This document shows, piece by piece, positions 7,158 to 14,316 of a stretch of DNA of 23,710 nucleotides. Below the pieces are notes generated by a model, which was given only the letters and a program-made list of their open reading frames with translations, did not search any database and was not told where the DNA came from. Both the position numbers and the translations under genes were made by a program. Origin of the DNA: CAYMJK01 sp043101635 (GTDB taxonomy: Bacteria; Planctomycetota; Phycisphaerae; Phycisphaerales; UBA1924); contig JBICIE010000025.1 of assembly GCA_043101635.1 (NCBI GenBank), positions 1-23,710 on the forward strand, read 5' to 3'. How positions within the stretch are numbered: the stretch's first letter is position 1; the number at the start of each line of letters is the position of its first letter.

Positions 7158-8537
7158 TCATTCCCCGGCGGCGGCGGTTTTGTTGAACTCCTCGGCGGAG
7201 ACCTCGGTGATCGTGGCCTTGCCGACGATGGCGTCGAGGGCCTTGTGCTCCTGCACCTGGGCGAAGACTTGGCCGATGCGGTTGGTCTGGATGAGCTCCT
7301 GGCGGAGCTGATCCGGGCGCACGCCGCGGCTGAAGGCCATCTGGGCGATGCGGGCGTTGATCTCGCGCTCATCCACCTTGACTTCGAGGTCCTTGGCGAC
7401 GCGGTTGAGCATGAAGAAGAGCTTCAGATCCTGCTGGGCCCGCGCGGCGGAGCTGGCCCGCAGCTCGGCGATGTGCTCCTCGATCTGGGCCGGATCGGCG
7501 CCGCGGTACATCAGTTCCATGCGCTGCCGCTCCAGCGTGCGGGCGGCCTGCTGGGCGGTGAGGCGCTCGGGCAGGGCCATCTCGGTGTTCTCGAGCAGGT
7601 AGCGCGCCGCCTGCTGGCGCATGGCCGACTGCTGCTGGACCGCGACGCGCTGCTCGAGGCGCTCGCGGACCACCTGGCGCAGTTGAGCCTCGTCAGAGAA
7701 GCCGTACTGGGCCAGCACATCCTCGAGCTTGGCGGGAATGATGCGATCGACGCTGGTGACGGTGAAGGTGACCTTCAGCTTCTTGCCGCGCAGGGCCTCG
7801 TTCTCGTGGTTGTCGGGACCGGTGGTGGTGACGGTCAGCTCGTCGCCGACCTTCGGCTTGCCGATCTGCTTGTCGAAGTCATCCACCATGACGCCGAGGA
7901 TCATCCCCTTGCCGTCCTTGTCCTTGGTCGGCTTCTGGATCACGGCGCCGGGGATGTTGTAGAACTCGGTCGAGTCGTCGTCGGCGTCCACCATGCGCGA
8001 GTCACCGGTGAGGTAGTCGCCAGGCTCGGCGACATCGCGCGATTCCAGGTCGCCCTCGTTGATGCAGAGCTTGCTGACCTCGTCGGCGACCATGTCATCG
8101 GTCACCTCGAAGGTCGGCTTCTTGATGCTGACGCCATCGAGACTCGGCAGCTCGAACTCGGGCAGGGTCTCGACCTCGATCTCGAAGATCAGCGGCTTGC
8201 CATCTTCGATCTCGACCTCGGCGAGCTGTTCGGCGACCGGATCGCCGACGACCTGGAGCTTGTGCTGGTCGATGGCCTCGGAGTAGGCGCTGGCGACGAT
8301 CTGGTTCTTGGCTTCCTTGCGGACATCCTTGCCGAAGCGCTTCTCCAGCAGCTTGCGCGGGGCGTGGCCCTTGCGGAAGCCGGGGAGCTGGGCCTCGACG
8401 ACCAGAGTGTCGAGGCTCTCGCCGAGCTTCTCGCTGACGGTCTCGGCGGGGACCTCGATCTTCAGCTTCTTGCGGCTGGGCCCGGCATCCTCGATGGTGA
8501 CGGTGTTGGGGCGCATCTGGGTGTCGGTCTCGGGCAT
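7158..8537 (-). CDS. tig: Trigger factor, ribosome-associated chaperone
   Basis: A 459-aa trigger factor, which docks at the ribosomal exit tunnel and shelters nascent chains. The N-terminal ribosome-binding domain carries the signature GFRKGHAP (residues 53-60) after VEAQLP. The middle domain (about 155-255) aligns only loosely with the FKBP-type PPIase: the start (VAEPGDYL) and end (LRGKKLKVTFTVTSVDRI) are recognisable, but the usual IPGFE and FP-x-Y active-site pattern is missing. The C-terminal helical chaperone arms follow (LRQVVRERLEQRVAVQQQSA to the end). ATG 8537 has GGAG 7 bases upstream. The alternative M8 is also possible. A sigma70-like promoter lies about 100 bases upstream. The usual clpP/clpX neighbours are not in this window. 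Confidence 0.93.
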   Translation of the reverse strand: MPETDTQMRPNTVTIEDAGPSRKKLKIEVPAETVSEKLGESLDTLVVEAQLPGFRKGHAPRKLLEKRFGKDVRKEAKNQIVASAYSEAIDQHKLQVVGDPVAEQLAEVEIEDGKPLIFEIEVETLPEFELPSLDGVSIKKPTFEVTDDMVADEVSKLCINEGDLESRDVAEPGDYLTGDSRMVDADDDSTEFYNIPGAVIQKPTKDKDGKGMILGVMVDDFDKQIGKPKVGDELTVTTTGPDNHENEALRGKKLKVTFTVTSVDRIIPAKLEDVLAQYGFSDEAQLRQVVRERLEQRVAVQQQSAMRQQAARYLLENTEMALPERLTAQQAARTLERQRMELMYRGADPAQIEEHIAELRASSAARAQQDLKLFFMLNRVAKDLEVKVDEREINARIAQMAFSRGVRPDQLRQELIQTNRIGQVFAQVQEHKALDAIVGKATITEVSAEEFNKTAAAGE

Positions 8538-8635
8538 GTCGCGGCTCCGCGCTGAAGAGGACTGCTGGGGGCTGGCCGGGGGCTGCCGGTCGGGGTTGAA
8601 AGCGGGCCAGCCACCCGGCGGCCGACCCGGCGGCA

Positions 8636-8664
8636 AGTGTAGCCGGAGGGGGCGGGCGGTTCAG
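8636..8664 (-). promoter_or_regulatory. Sigma70-like promoter of tig
   Basis: On the minus strand, CTGAAC (8664-8659), a 17-base spacer, then TACACT (8641-8636). The gap between the P1 stop (8699) and tig start (8537) holds this element, so tig is probably transcribed separately from the prepilin array, with a leader of about 90 bases. Confidence 0.6.
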
Positions 8665-8698
8665 GGCCGCGCAGGCTGCCCGGCGGCCGGGTCCACAG

Positions 8699-9700
8699 CT
8701 ACGGCTGCCCGGTATCGATCTCCGGGCCACCGAAGTCGCGGCCGAAGATGCCGCCGCGGGTCCAGCGGTAGTGGCCGAGGAGGATCTCGCCGGCGGTGGT
8801 TCCCTGCGGATCCCACGCGGCGGGCTCGTAGGCGAACCTGCTCGGGGTGGGGTCCGTCGGCCGGTTGGGCTTCCAGCCGCCGTTGGCGTCGCGCGAGGCC
8901 CGCACGCCGGCGCTGCCATCAGCGAATGCGATGGGCACATCGGCGCCTTCATCGGCGAAGAAGCGATCGCTGGCGCCGAGATCGCGCTGGGCGGCATCGA
9001 AGATGTGCGCCTTGCGGCCCGGATAGGCCACATCGCTGATGCGCCAGGCGCCCAGCACGGCCGTGCTCGGTATCGAGTACTGCGCCTGCGTCGCGCCCGG
9101 CATGATGCGCGAGCCGATGTCCGACTGGTCGTAGAACGCCGGCGGCTGCTCGAACGATGCGCTGTACGGCCAGCGCTTTTCCGTGGCGGAGGGCGCCGGC
9201 TGCAGCGGCAGGAAGGCGCCGGCGTCGAAGCCGGCCGGGTCGCGGGCCCAGGCGAGCCGATTGGCGTCCGCCGGGGACACGAAGTTGAAGTCCGGGATGT
9301 CGCGGTCGAGGTAATCGATCAGCGGCAGGTGGCTGTACAGCACGTGCGGGATCCACGCGATGGGGCGCGGCATGTCCGGCCGGCCGCGCCGGCGCAGGAT
9401 GTCGATCGCCTGGTTGGCGGCGGCGATCAGGTCGGTGCTGGCGGTCTGCAGATCCGGATAGGCGCTGGGCGTCGCGCCGGCGGTCCAGGAGAAGTTCCAG
9501 TACCGGTCGGCGTTGTCCGCCGCGTAGCTGGAGGTGATCCCGGCGATCCAGCGCAGCTGCGAGAGGCTGGAGGCGCTGATCGACTGCTGGCGCATGCGCT
9601 GGGCAGCGCTTGCCAGCAGCGCGAGGGCGACGAGGGCCACGGCCAGCGACCCCAGCAGGTCGCGGCAGGCGAAGCCGGTTCGGACGGTGTTCGTTCGCAT
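8699..9700 (-). CDS. Prepilin-like protein P1 (fifth of a five-gene array)
   Basis: A 333-aa member of a seven-copy local family resembling type IV/type II pseudopilins. After MRTNTVRTG comes FACRDLL, a degenerate prepilin peptidase site with Asp at +5, then a hydrophobic helix (about 13-31). The family core QLRWIAGITSSYAADNADRYW, the ILRRRGRPDMP segment, HVLYSHLPLIDYLDRD, RLAWARDPAGFDAGAF and ADGSAG follow, and the tail is GRDFGGPEIDTGQP. The protein is presumably exported and anchored or assembled by its N-helix. ATG 9700 has GGGAGG with a 5-base spacer. Its leader peptide matches that of P4, while its core matches P2. A TATGCT box at 9739-9734 might drive it separately. Function unknown. 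Confidence 0.85.
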   Translation of the reverse strand: MRTNTVRTGFACRDLLGSLAVALVALALLASAAQRMRQQSISASSLSQLRWIAGITSSYAADNADRYWNFSWTAGATPSAYPDLQTASTDLIAAANQAIDILRRRGRPDMPRPIAWIPHVLYSHLPLIDYLDRDIPDFNFVSPADANRLAWARDPAGFDAGAFLPLQPAPSATEKRWPYSASFEQPPAFYDQSDIGSRIMPGATQAQYSIPSTAVLGAWRISDVAYPGRKAHIFDAAQRDLGASDRFFADEGADVPIAFADGSAGVRASRDANGGWKPNRPTDPTPSRFAYEPAAWDPQGTTAGEILLGHYRWTRGGIFGRDFGGPEIDTGQP

Positions 9701-9789
9701 TGCGGCCTCCCGAATCGAGGCGAACCCGTGCGCAGCATACCACAATCTCAGCGGCGTCGCGCCAATGTCGCACGGTTCTTGGAGTTGGC

Positions 9790-10788
9790 CTACGGCTGCC
9801 CGGTATCGATCTCCGGGGCGCCGAAGTCGCGGCCGAGGATGCCGCCGCGGGTCCAGCGGTAGTGGCCGGTCAGGAGCGATGATGGAGGCGTGCCCTGCGG
9901 ATCCCACGGGCGCGGGTCGTACTGGAAGCTGCTGGGCAGGGGGCTCGTGGGCTGGTTGGGGCGCCAGCCGGCGTTGGCGTTTGCCGCCGCGCCGGTTGCA
10001 GCGCTTCCGTCGGCCATGGCAACGGGGACGTCGGCGCTGCGGTCATCATCGAGGAAGAAGAGTTCGGCGCTGCCGCGGTCGCGCTGGGCGGTGTCGTAGA
10101 TGTGCGCCTTCTGGCTCGGATACGCCACATCGCTGATGCGCCAGGCGCCGAGCACGGCTGTGCCCGGGATCAGATACTGCGCCTGCGTTGCGCCCTGCGC
10201 GATGCGTGATGAGCTTCGCCCCTGGTCGAAGAACGCCGGCCCCTGCTCGAACGATGCGCTGTACGGCCAGCGCTTCGATGTGTCGGAGGGCGGCGGCTGC
10301 AGCGGCAGGAAGGCGCCGGCGTCAAAGCCGGCCGGATCGCGGGCCCATGCGAGCCGGTTGGCGTCCGCCGGGGACACAAAGTTGAAGTCCGGGATGTCGC
10401 GGTCGAGATAGTCCAGCAGCGGCAGGTGGCTGTACTGCGCGTGCGGGATCCAGCCGCCGATGGGCGGCATGTCAGGCCGGCCGCGCCGGCGGAGGATGTC
10501 GATCGCCTGGTACGCCGCGGCGATCAGGTCGCTGGAGGCGCTGCGCAGATCCGGGTAGGCGCTGGGCGTGGTCCCGGCCTTCCAGGAGTAGTTCCAGTAG
10601 AGATCGCCGTTGTCGGCGGCGTAGCTCTCTGTGGCGCCGGCGATCCAGCGAAGCTGCGACAGGCTGGAGGCGGTCAGGGCGTCCTGGCGCATCTGGCGGC
10701 CGGCGCACAGGATGAGGGCGGCCGCGATGGCGAGCGTGGCCAGCATGGCGAGAAGGTCCGTCCGTGCCGCTCCGCGTCGGTTCACCAT
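9790..10788 (-). CDS. Prepilin-like protein P2
   Basis: A 332-aa paralogue. The N-terminus MVNRRG-AARTDLL keeps Asp at +5 but has Ala in place of Phe at +1, so cleavage by prepilin peptidase is doubtful. The helix LATLAIAAALILCAGRQMRQ is almost the same as in P3, whereas the middle is closest to P1, including RDIPDFNFVSPADANRLAW. It ends GRDFGGPEIDTGQP. ATG 10788 is chosen because GGAGG stands 6 bases upstream, and in-frame ATGs at 10794 and 10818 fit worse. The octamer array at 10816-10871 lies 27 bases before this start. The gap to the P3 stop is 85 bases, with no clear promoter. Confidence 0.85.
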   Translation of the reverse strand: MVNRRGAARTDLLAMLATLAIAAALILCAGRQMRQDALTASSLSQLRWIAGATESYAADNGDLYWNYSWKAGTTPSAYPDLRSASSDLIAAAYQAIDILRRRGRPDMPPIGGWIPHAQYSHLPLLDYLDRDIPDFNFVSPADANRLAWARDPAGFDAGAFLPLQPPPSDTSKRWPYSASFEQGPAFFDQGRSSSRIAQGATQAQYLIPGTAVLGAWRISDVAYPSQKAHIYDTAQRDRGSAELFFLDDDRSADVPVAMADGSAATGAAANANAGWRPNQPTSPLPSSFQYDPRPWDPQGTPPSSLLTGHYRWTRGGILGRDFGAPEIDTGQP

Positions 10789-10815
10789 CCGCATCCTCCG
10801 CTTGCCTCGACATCT

Positions 10816-10871
10816 CATTCGCTTACTCGCTTACTCGCTCATTCGCTCATTCGCTCATTCGCTCATTCGTT
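10816..10871. repeat. Tandem octamer array, 7 copies (CATTCGCT / TACTCGCT)
   Basis: Seven head-to-tail 8-bp units: CATTCGCT, TACTCGCT twice, CATTCGCT three times, CATTCGTT. In gene orientation the unit is AGCGAATG. The array fills the space between the P3 stop (10874) and the P2 ribosome-binding site, ending 27 bases before the P2 ATG. The same unit recurs at 11899-11947 before P3. Confidence 0.93.
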
Positions 10872-10873
10872 TG

Positions 10874-11872
10874 CTACGGCTGCCCGGTATCGATCTCCGG
10901 GCCGCCGAAGTCGCGGCCGAGGATGCCGCCGCGGGTCCAGCGGTAGTGGCCGTCGACGCGCACGCCCGGCTCGCCGGTGGAGGTGGGCGCTTCCCAGGGG
11001 GAGGGCGCATACTGGTACCGCGTCCACGCAACCGAGGTCGGCCGGTTGGGGAGCCAGCCGTAGTTGGCGCTGCGCGTCGGCCGGATCCCGGCAGCGCCAT
11101 CCGCCATCAGCGTCGCGGTCCGCGCTGCCTCTTCCACGCAGTAGAGCGGGCGTGGCCCGAGTGTGCGCTGCTCCATGTCGTGGACCATCACCTTCTGACT
11201 TGGGAACCGTGCGTCGTCGATCGCCGCGCCGGCGTAGATGGCGCCGGCCGGCACGGCGTATGACTGGTGGGTGGCCGCTTGGGAGATCCTGAGCCCCACG
11301 TCGGAGAGGTCCCACATGGCCGCCGGGATCTGGTACGACGGGGTGTAGACCCACCGCTTGTTCAGGTCCGACGGGTCGGGCTGGAACGGCAGGAACTCCC
11401 CGCGGTCGAAGGCCGCCGGGTCGCGGGCCCAGGCGAGCCGATACTTGTCGGCCGGCGCGATGAGTTTGAAGGCGGGCAGCGCTTCCCCGAGGTAGTCCAC
11501 CAGTGGGAGGTGGTTGTACAGCGGGTGCGGCAGCCAACTGCCCGGCAGTGGCAGATCATCACGCCCGCTGCGCCGGCGGAGGATGTCGGTGGCCTGCATG
11601 GCGACTGCGGCGAAGTTGCTGCTGGCGAACTGGAGATCGGGATAGGCGCTGGGGGTCGGGCCGGCAGTCCAGGAGAAGCTCCAGAACCGGTCGCCGTTGT
11701 CCGCCGCGTAGCTGGCCGTGGCGCCGGCGATCCAGCGCAGCTGCGACAGGCTGGAGGCTGTCATCTGCTGCTGGCGCATCTGCCGCCCGGCGCACAGGAT
11801 GAGCGCGGCGGCGATCGCGAGCATTACGATCGCGCTGGCGAGGTCGGCCCTGGCAAATCCGTGTCGTCTCAT
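10874..11872 (-). CDS. Prepilin-like protein P3
   Basis: A 332-aa paralogue starting MRRHG-FARADLAS (Asp at +5) with a hydrophobic helix AIVMLAIAAALILCAG. It keeps QLRWIAGATASYAADNGDRFW, PLYNHLPLVDYL, RLAWARDPAAFDRGEFLPFQP, the LMADGAAG motif and the tail GRDFGGPEIDTGQP. The segment between about residues 205 and 270 (SQAATHQSYAVPAGAIYAG and following) is unlike the siblings. ATG 11872 has GAGG 7 bases upstream. The 78-base gap to the P4 stop contains the second octamer array. The last 78 bp of the gene are nearly identical in DNA to the ends of P1 and P2, although the centres differ strongly. Confidence 0.85.
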   Translation of the reverse strand: MRRHGFARADLASAIVMLAIAAALILCAGRQMRQQQMTASSLSQLRWIAGATASYAADNGDRFWSFSWTAGPTPSAYPDLQFASSNFAAVAMQATDILRRRSGRDDLPLPGSWLPHPLYNHLPLVDYLGEALPAFKLIAPADKYRLAWARDPAAFDRGEFLPFQPDPSDLNKRWVYTPSYQIPAAMWDLSDVGLRISQAATHQSYAVPAGAIYAGAAIDDARFPSQKVMVHDMEQRTLGPRPLYCVEEAARTATLMADGAAGIRPTRSANYGWLPNRPTSVAWTRYQYAPSPWEAPTSTGEPGVRVDGHYRWTRGGILGRDFGGPEIDTGQP

Positions 11873-11898
11873 CTTCGTCCCTCATCTACTGCGCGCCG

Positions 11899-11947
11899 CA
11901 TTCGCTTGCTCGCTCATTCGCTGATTTCGCTCATTCGCTCAATCGCT
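11899..11947. repeat. Tandem octamer array, 6 units (CATTCGCT variants)
   Basis: Units in order: CATTCGCT, TGCTCGCT, CATTCGCT, GATTTCGCT (9 bp), CATTCGCT, CAATCGCT. It lies between the P4 stop (11951) and P3, ending 26 bases before the P3 ATG (11872). That is almost the same distance as the first array from P2. It is more degenerate than the array at 10816-10871. Confidence 0.88.
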
Positions 11948-11950
11948 TGC

Positions 11951-12943
11951 TCATGGCTGTCCCGTATCGATCTCCGGCCCCCCGAAGTCGCGCCCGGCAA
12001 CGCCGCCCCGCGTGGCGCGGTAGTGCGCGATGACACGCTCGGCCGACTCTCCGGGCTCCCACGCATAGGGATGGTGCTGAAAGTACGTTGGCACAGCGAG
12101 AGTGGGCGTGTTGGGCCTCCCGCCCGGGTTCGTGTCTGCCGTGCGCACGATGCGCACGGAGCCATCAGCGATCAGCGCTGGAGTCTGCGAGTTCTCGAAG
12201 AGTGCGAACTGGCCACCGCCGCCGAGTTCCCGTTGCTGCCGATCGAACACATGGATCTTCGCCGCCGGGTACGCCACATCTGAGATCCGGTAGGCGGCGA
12301 TGATCGATGTCGAGTAGATGAAGTAGATGTGACTGTCCATGTACGACAGCTTGGAGCCGAATGGCGACTGATCGAAGAACGCCGGCGGCAGGTCATAGCT
12401 CGATGAGTACACCCAGCGCTGCTTCGCAAGCTCGGGCTCGGGCTGAAACGGCAGGAACGCCCCTTCGGCGAACGCCTCCGGATCGCGGGCCCACAGCAGG
12501 CGGTACTTGTCGCCGGGGGCGATGAAGTTGAAATCCGGCATGTCGCGGTCGAGGTAGTCGATCAGCGGCAGGTGGCTGTAGAGGATGTGGGGGATGAGCC
12601 CCGGGACCTTCGGCATGTCCGGGATGCCGCGCCGCCGCAGGATGTCAATCGCCTGATACATGCCGGCGATGGCGTAAGTGGTCGGGCCACGCAGGTCGGG
12701 GTACTGGCTGCCCGTATGCCCCGGCTCCCAGGAGAAGGCCCAGTAGCGATCGGCGTTGTCCGCGGCGTAGCTGCCGGTTGCGCCGGCGATCCAGCGCAGC
12801 TGCGACAGGCTGGAGGCGGTCAAGTGCTGCTGGCGGACGTGGCCGGCCGCGGCGAGGAGGAGTATCGCCGCGGCGGCCAGCGTCGCCGATCCCCAGATGG
12901 CGTCAGGAAGCGTAAAGGCGGGCCGGACGGTGTTCGTTCGCAT
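11951..12943 (-). CDS. Prepilin-like protein P4
   Basis: A 330-aa paralogue. MRTNTVRPA-FTLPDAIWG is one of the better prepilin-like sites (Phe at +1, Asp at +5), followed by the helix LAAAAILLLAAAG. The family blocks QLRWIAGATGSYAADNADRYW, HILYSHLPLIDYLDRDMPDF, LLWARDPEAFAEGAFLPFQP, ISDVAYP and LIADGSV are present, and the tail is GRDFGGPEIDTGQP. It has its own variable centre (KLSYMDSHIYFIYSTSIIAA). ATG 12943 has GGGAGG 6 bases upstream. The leader MRTNTVR and its DNA are the same as in P1. The 132-base gap to the P5 stop has no good promoter, so it is probably part of the P5 transcript. Confidence 0.85.
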   Translation of the reverse strand: MRTNTVRPAFTLPDAIWGSATLAAAAILLLAAAGHVRQQHLTASSLSQLRWIAGATGSYAADNADRYWAFSWEPGHTGSQYPDLRGPTTYAIAGMYQAIDILRRRGIPDMPKVPGLIPHILYSHLPLIDYLDRDMPDFNFIAPGDKYRLLWARDPEAFAEGAFLPFQPEPELAKQRWVYSSSYDLPPAFFDQSPFGSKLSYMDSHIYFIYSTSIIAAYRISDVAYPAAKIHVFDRQQRELGGGGQFALFENSQTPALIADGSVRIVRTADTNPGGRPNTPTLAVPTYFQHHPYAWEPGESAERVIAHYRATRGGVAGRDFGGPEIDTGQP

Positions 12944-13075
12944 GCGACGCCTCCCAACAGCGAAGCCAACCCGGAGGGTGTACCGGGGCGACACGGATGG
13001 GTTGCACAGGCGCCGGAAATGCGCGCACAATCAGCGCGCCATTGCACCGACAGTTTGTCGGATGTTGGCCGTGCG

Positions 13076-14068
13076 CTACGGCTGCCCGGTATCGACCTCC
13101 GGTCCCCCGAAGTCGCGGCCGGTCGGGCCGCCGCGGGTGAAGCGGTAGCGGGCTTCCATCAAGCTGTCGGGCACGGGTGGCCCTTCCCAAAGCGATGGGC
13201 TGTACTGGAAGATCGTTGCGGCGGCTGTGTCCGGTCTGGTTGGTTGCCAGCCCAGATTGGCGTCGCGGGCGGCCAGAGACTGCGCAGTCCCATCGGCGCT
13301 CAGCACGTGCACTCGAGCCCTTGGATACGCGTAGCTGTCCACCTGCGGCCCGTGGTACCAGGAGTGTGACTCATGGATGTGCACCTTCTGGGCGGGGTAC
13401 ACGACGTCCGACAGCAGGATCGGGCGCAACTCGACCGTCGAAGGAACGTTCCATGACCGATGCGTGAATCCTTGCGTTACCGCGCCTGAACCGCTGTATG
13501 GCGATGTCACGATCGCAGGCGGAACATGGAACGATGAGCTGTAAGGCCAGCGCTTGTTGGTGGCGCCCGGGGATTCCTGGTACGGCAGCCAGAACCCCTG
13601 GTCGTGCAGTCTCTCCGGGTCCTTGGTCCAGTTGAAGCGGTGCTTGTCTCCGGGCGAGACGAAGGACCGATCGGGCGGGTCCCGGTCGAGGTAGTCGAGC
13701 AGCGGGAGATGGCTGTACAAGGGGGCGGGATACCAGCTTCCGGGCGGGTTGATGTCCGGGCGTCCGCGACGGTTCAGGATGTCAATGGCCTGGTACGCGG
13801 CGGCGATCATCCCCGTGCTCGGCACGGTCGTCCCGCCCTGAAAGGGGTAGGTTTCGCCAGCCCGCCAGCTCAAGCCCCAGAGGCTGTCCTGGTAATCCGC
13901 GACGTAGCTGGCGGTCACTCCCGCGATCCATCGAAGCTGGTTCTGGGCGGTGGTGGACTGCGAGCGCTTGCGCAACTGGCCGGATGCAGCCATAAGCAGA
14001 GCCAGCGCGATGGCGAGGCACGCAAGTCCGAAACAAAGGTCCCTGATGGTGAAACCGCGCTGGGGCAT
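13076..14068 (-). CDS. Prepilin-like protein P5 (first of the five-gene array)
   Basis: A 330-aa paralogue and first gene of the array. MPQRG-FTIRDLCF gives the clearest prepilin peptidase site (Gly at -1, Phe at +1, Asp at +5), followed by helix LACLAIALALLMAASG. Family blocks include NQLRWIAGVTASYVADYQD, PLYSHLPLLDYLDRDPPD, FNWTKDPERLHDQGFWLPYQ, LSADGTAQ and the tail GRDFGGPEVDTGQP. The centre (VTSPYSGSGAVTQGFTHRS) is related to that of P7, not to its array neighbours. ATG 14068 has GGGAGG 4 bases upstream, and the promoter at 14117-14090 leaves a leader of about 15-20 bases. It is divergent from the dockerin-type gene at 14317. Confidence 0.86.
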   Translation of the reverse strand: MPQRGFTIRDLCFGLACLAIALALLMAASGQLRKRSQSTTAQNQLRWIAGVTASYVADYQDSLWGLSWRAGETYPFQGGTTVPSTGMIAAAYQAIDILNRRGRPDINPPGSWYPAPLYSHLPLLDYLDRDPPDRSFVSPGDKHRFNWTKDPERLHDQGFWLPYQESPGATNKRWPYSSSFHVPPAIVTSPYSGSGAVTQGFTHRSWNVPSTVELRPILLSDVVYPAQKVHIHESHSWYHGPQVDSYAYPRARVHVLSADGTAQSLAARDANLGWQPTRPDTAAATIFQYSPSLWEGPPVPDSLMEARYRFTRGGPTGRDFGGPEVDTGQP

Positions 14069-14089
14069 GGCGCCTCCCTTCGGGGAGCC

Positions 14090-14117
14090 AGTGTACTGAA
14101 TCCTCTCCCGGCCGCAA
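14090..14117 (-). promoter_or_regulatory. Promoter of the P5-P1 array
   Basis: On the minus strand, TTGCGG (14117-14112), a 16-base spacer, then TACACT (14095-14090) and GGCTC. The P7 promoter at 19760-19733 has the identical -35, the same spacer length and the same bases after the -10. Confidence 0.65.
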
Positions 14118-14120
14118 GCG

Positions 14121-14137
14121 GCCCCCGATTCCGGGGG
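14121..14137. repeat. 17-bp palindrome, copy 1 (GCCCCCGATTCCGGGGG)
   Basis: CCCCCG and CGGGGG pair around ATTC. An identical 17-bp copy follows 35 bases downstream (14156-14172), and a shorter relative precedes P7 (19671-19685). It sits just upstream of the P5 -35 box, in the divergent P5/dockerin-gene spacer. Confidence 0.7.
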
Positions 14138-14155
14138 GTGGGCGCGCGCCGAGAC

Positions 14156-14172
14156 GCCCCCGATTCCGGGGG
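14156..14172. repeat. 17-bp palindrome, copy 2 (GCCCCCGATTCCGGGGG)
   Basis: Exact direct repeat of 14121-14137 with the same 6-bp stem and ATTC loop. The spacing of 35 bp (start to start) is a little over three helical turns, so a protein could contact both on one face. A repeat-element origin is equally possible. Confidence 0.7.
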
Positions 14173-14233
14173 TTCCTCGACGGCGATTTCGTGCGACGCG
14201 GGCGCCACCTTCTCCCCGCAGGGCGGTACCCCC

Positions 14234-14262
14234 TTGCAGGACCGCGCCGTCTCGGGTACGCT
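14234..14262 (+). promoter_or_regulatory. Promoter of the dockerin-type exported protein
   Basis: TTGCAG (14234-14239), a 17-base spacer and TACGCT (14257-14262) lie about 55 bases ahead of ATG 14317, which has GGGAGG at 14304-14309. The element is of the same TTG-TANNCT type as the P5, P7 and tig promoters. Confidence 0.6.
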
Positions 14263-14316
14263 GGGGCGGGGTTGGTCGAGCGGACATCGCTCGGAACAAA
14301 AGCGGGAGGCCTCCTC

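Noticed and set aside
7140..8555. A 471-aa plus-strand open frame opposite tig
   Set aside because: It is the mirror of tig codons (Leu/Asp/Gly-rich) and tig is unambiguous.
10816..11947. The octamer arrays as a CRISPR
   Set aside because: The units are contiguous 8-mers without spacers, and no cas genes are nearby.
12977..12982. TACACC upstream of P4 as a promoter
   Set aside because: No matching -35 at 16-18 bases, and the last base departs from the box used elsewhere in the window.
13047..13061. CCGACA-GTT-TGTCGG inverted repeat after P5 as a terminator
   Set aside because: The 6-bp stem is short and no T run follows on the minus strand; downstream P4 appears to lack its own promoter.
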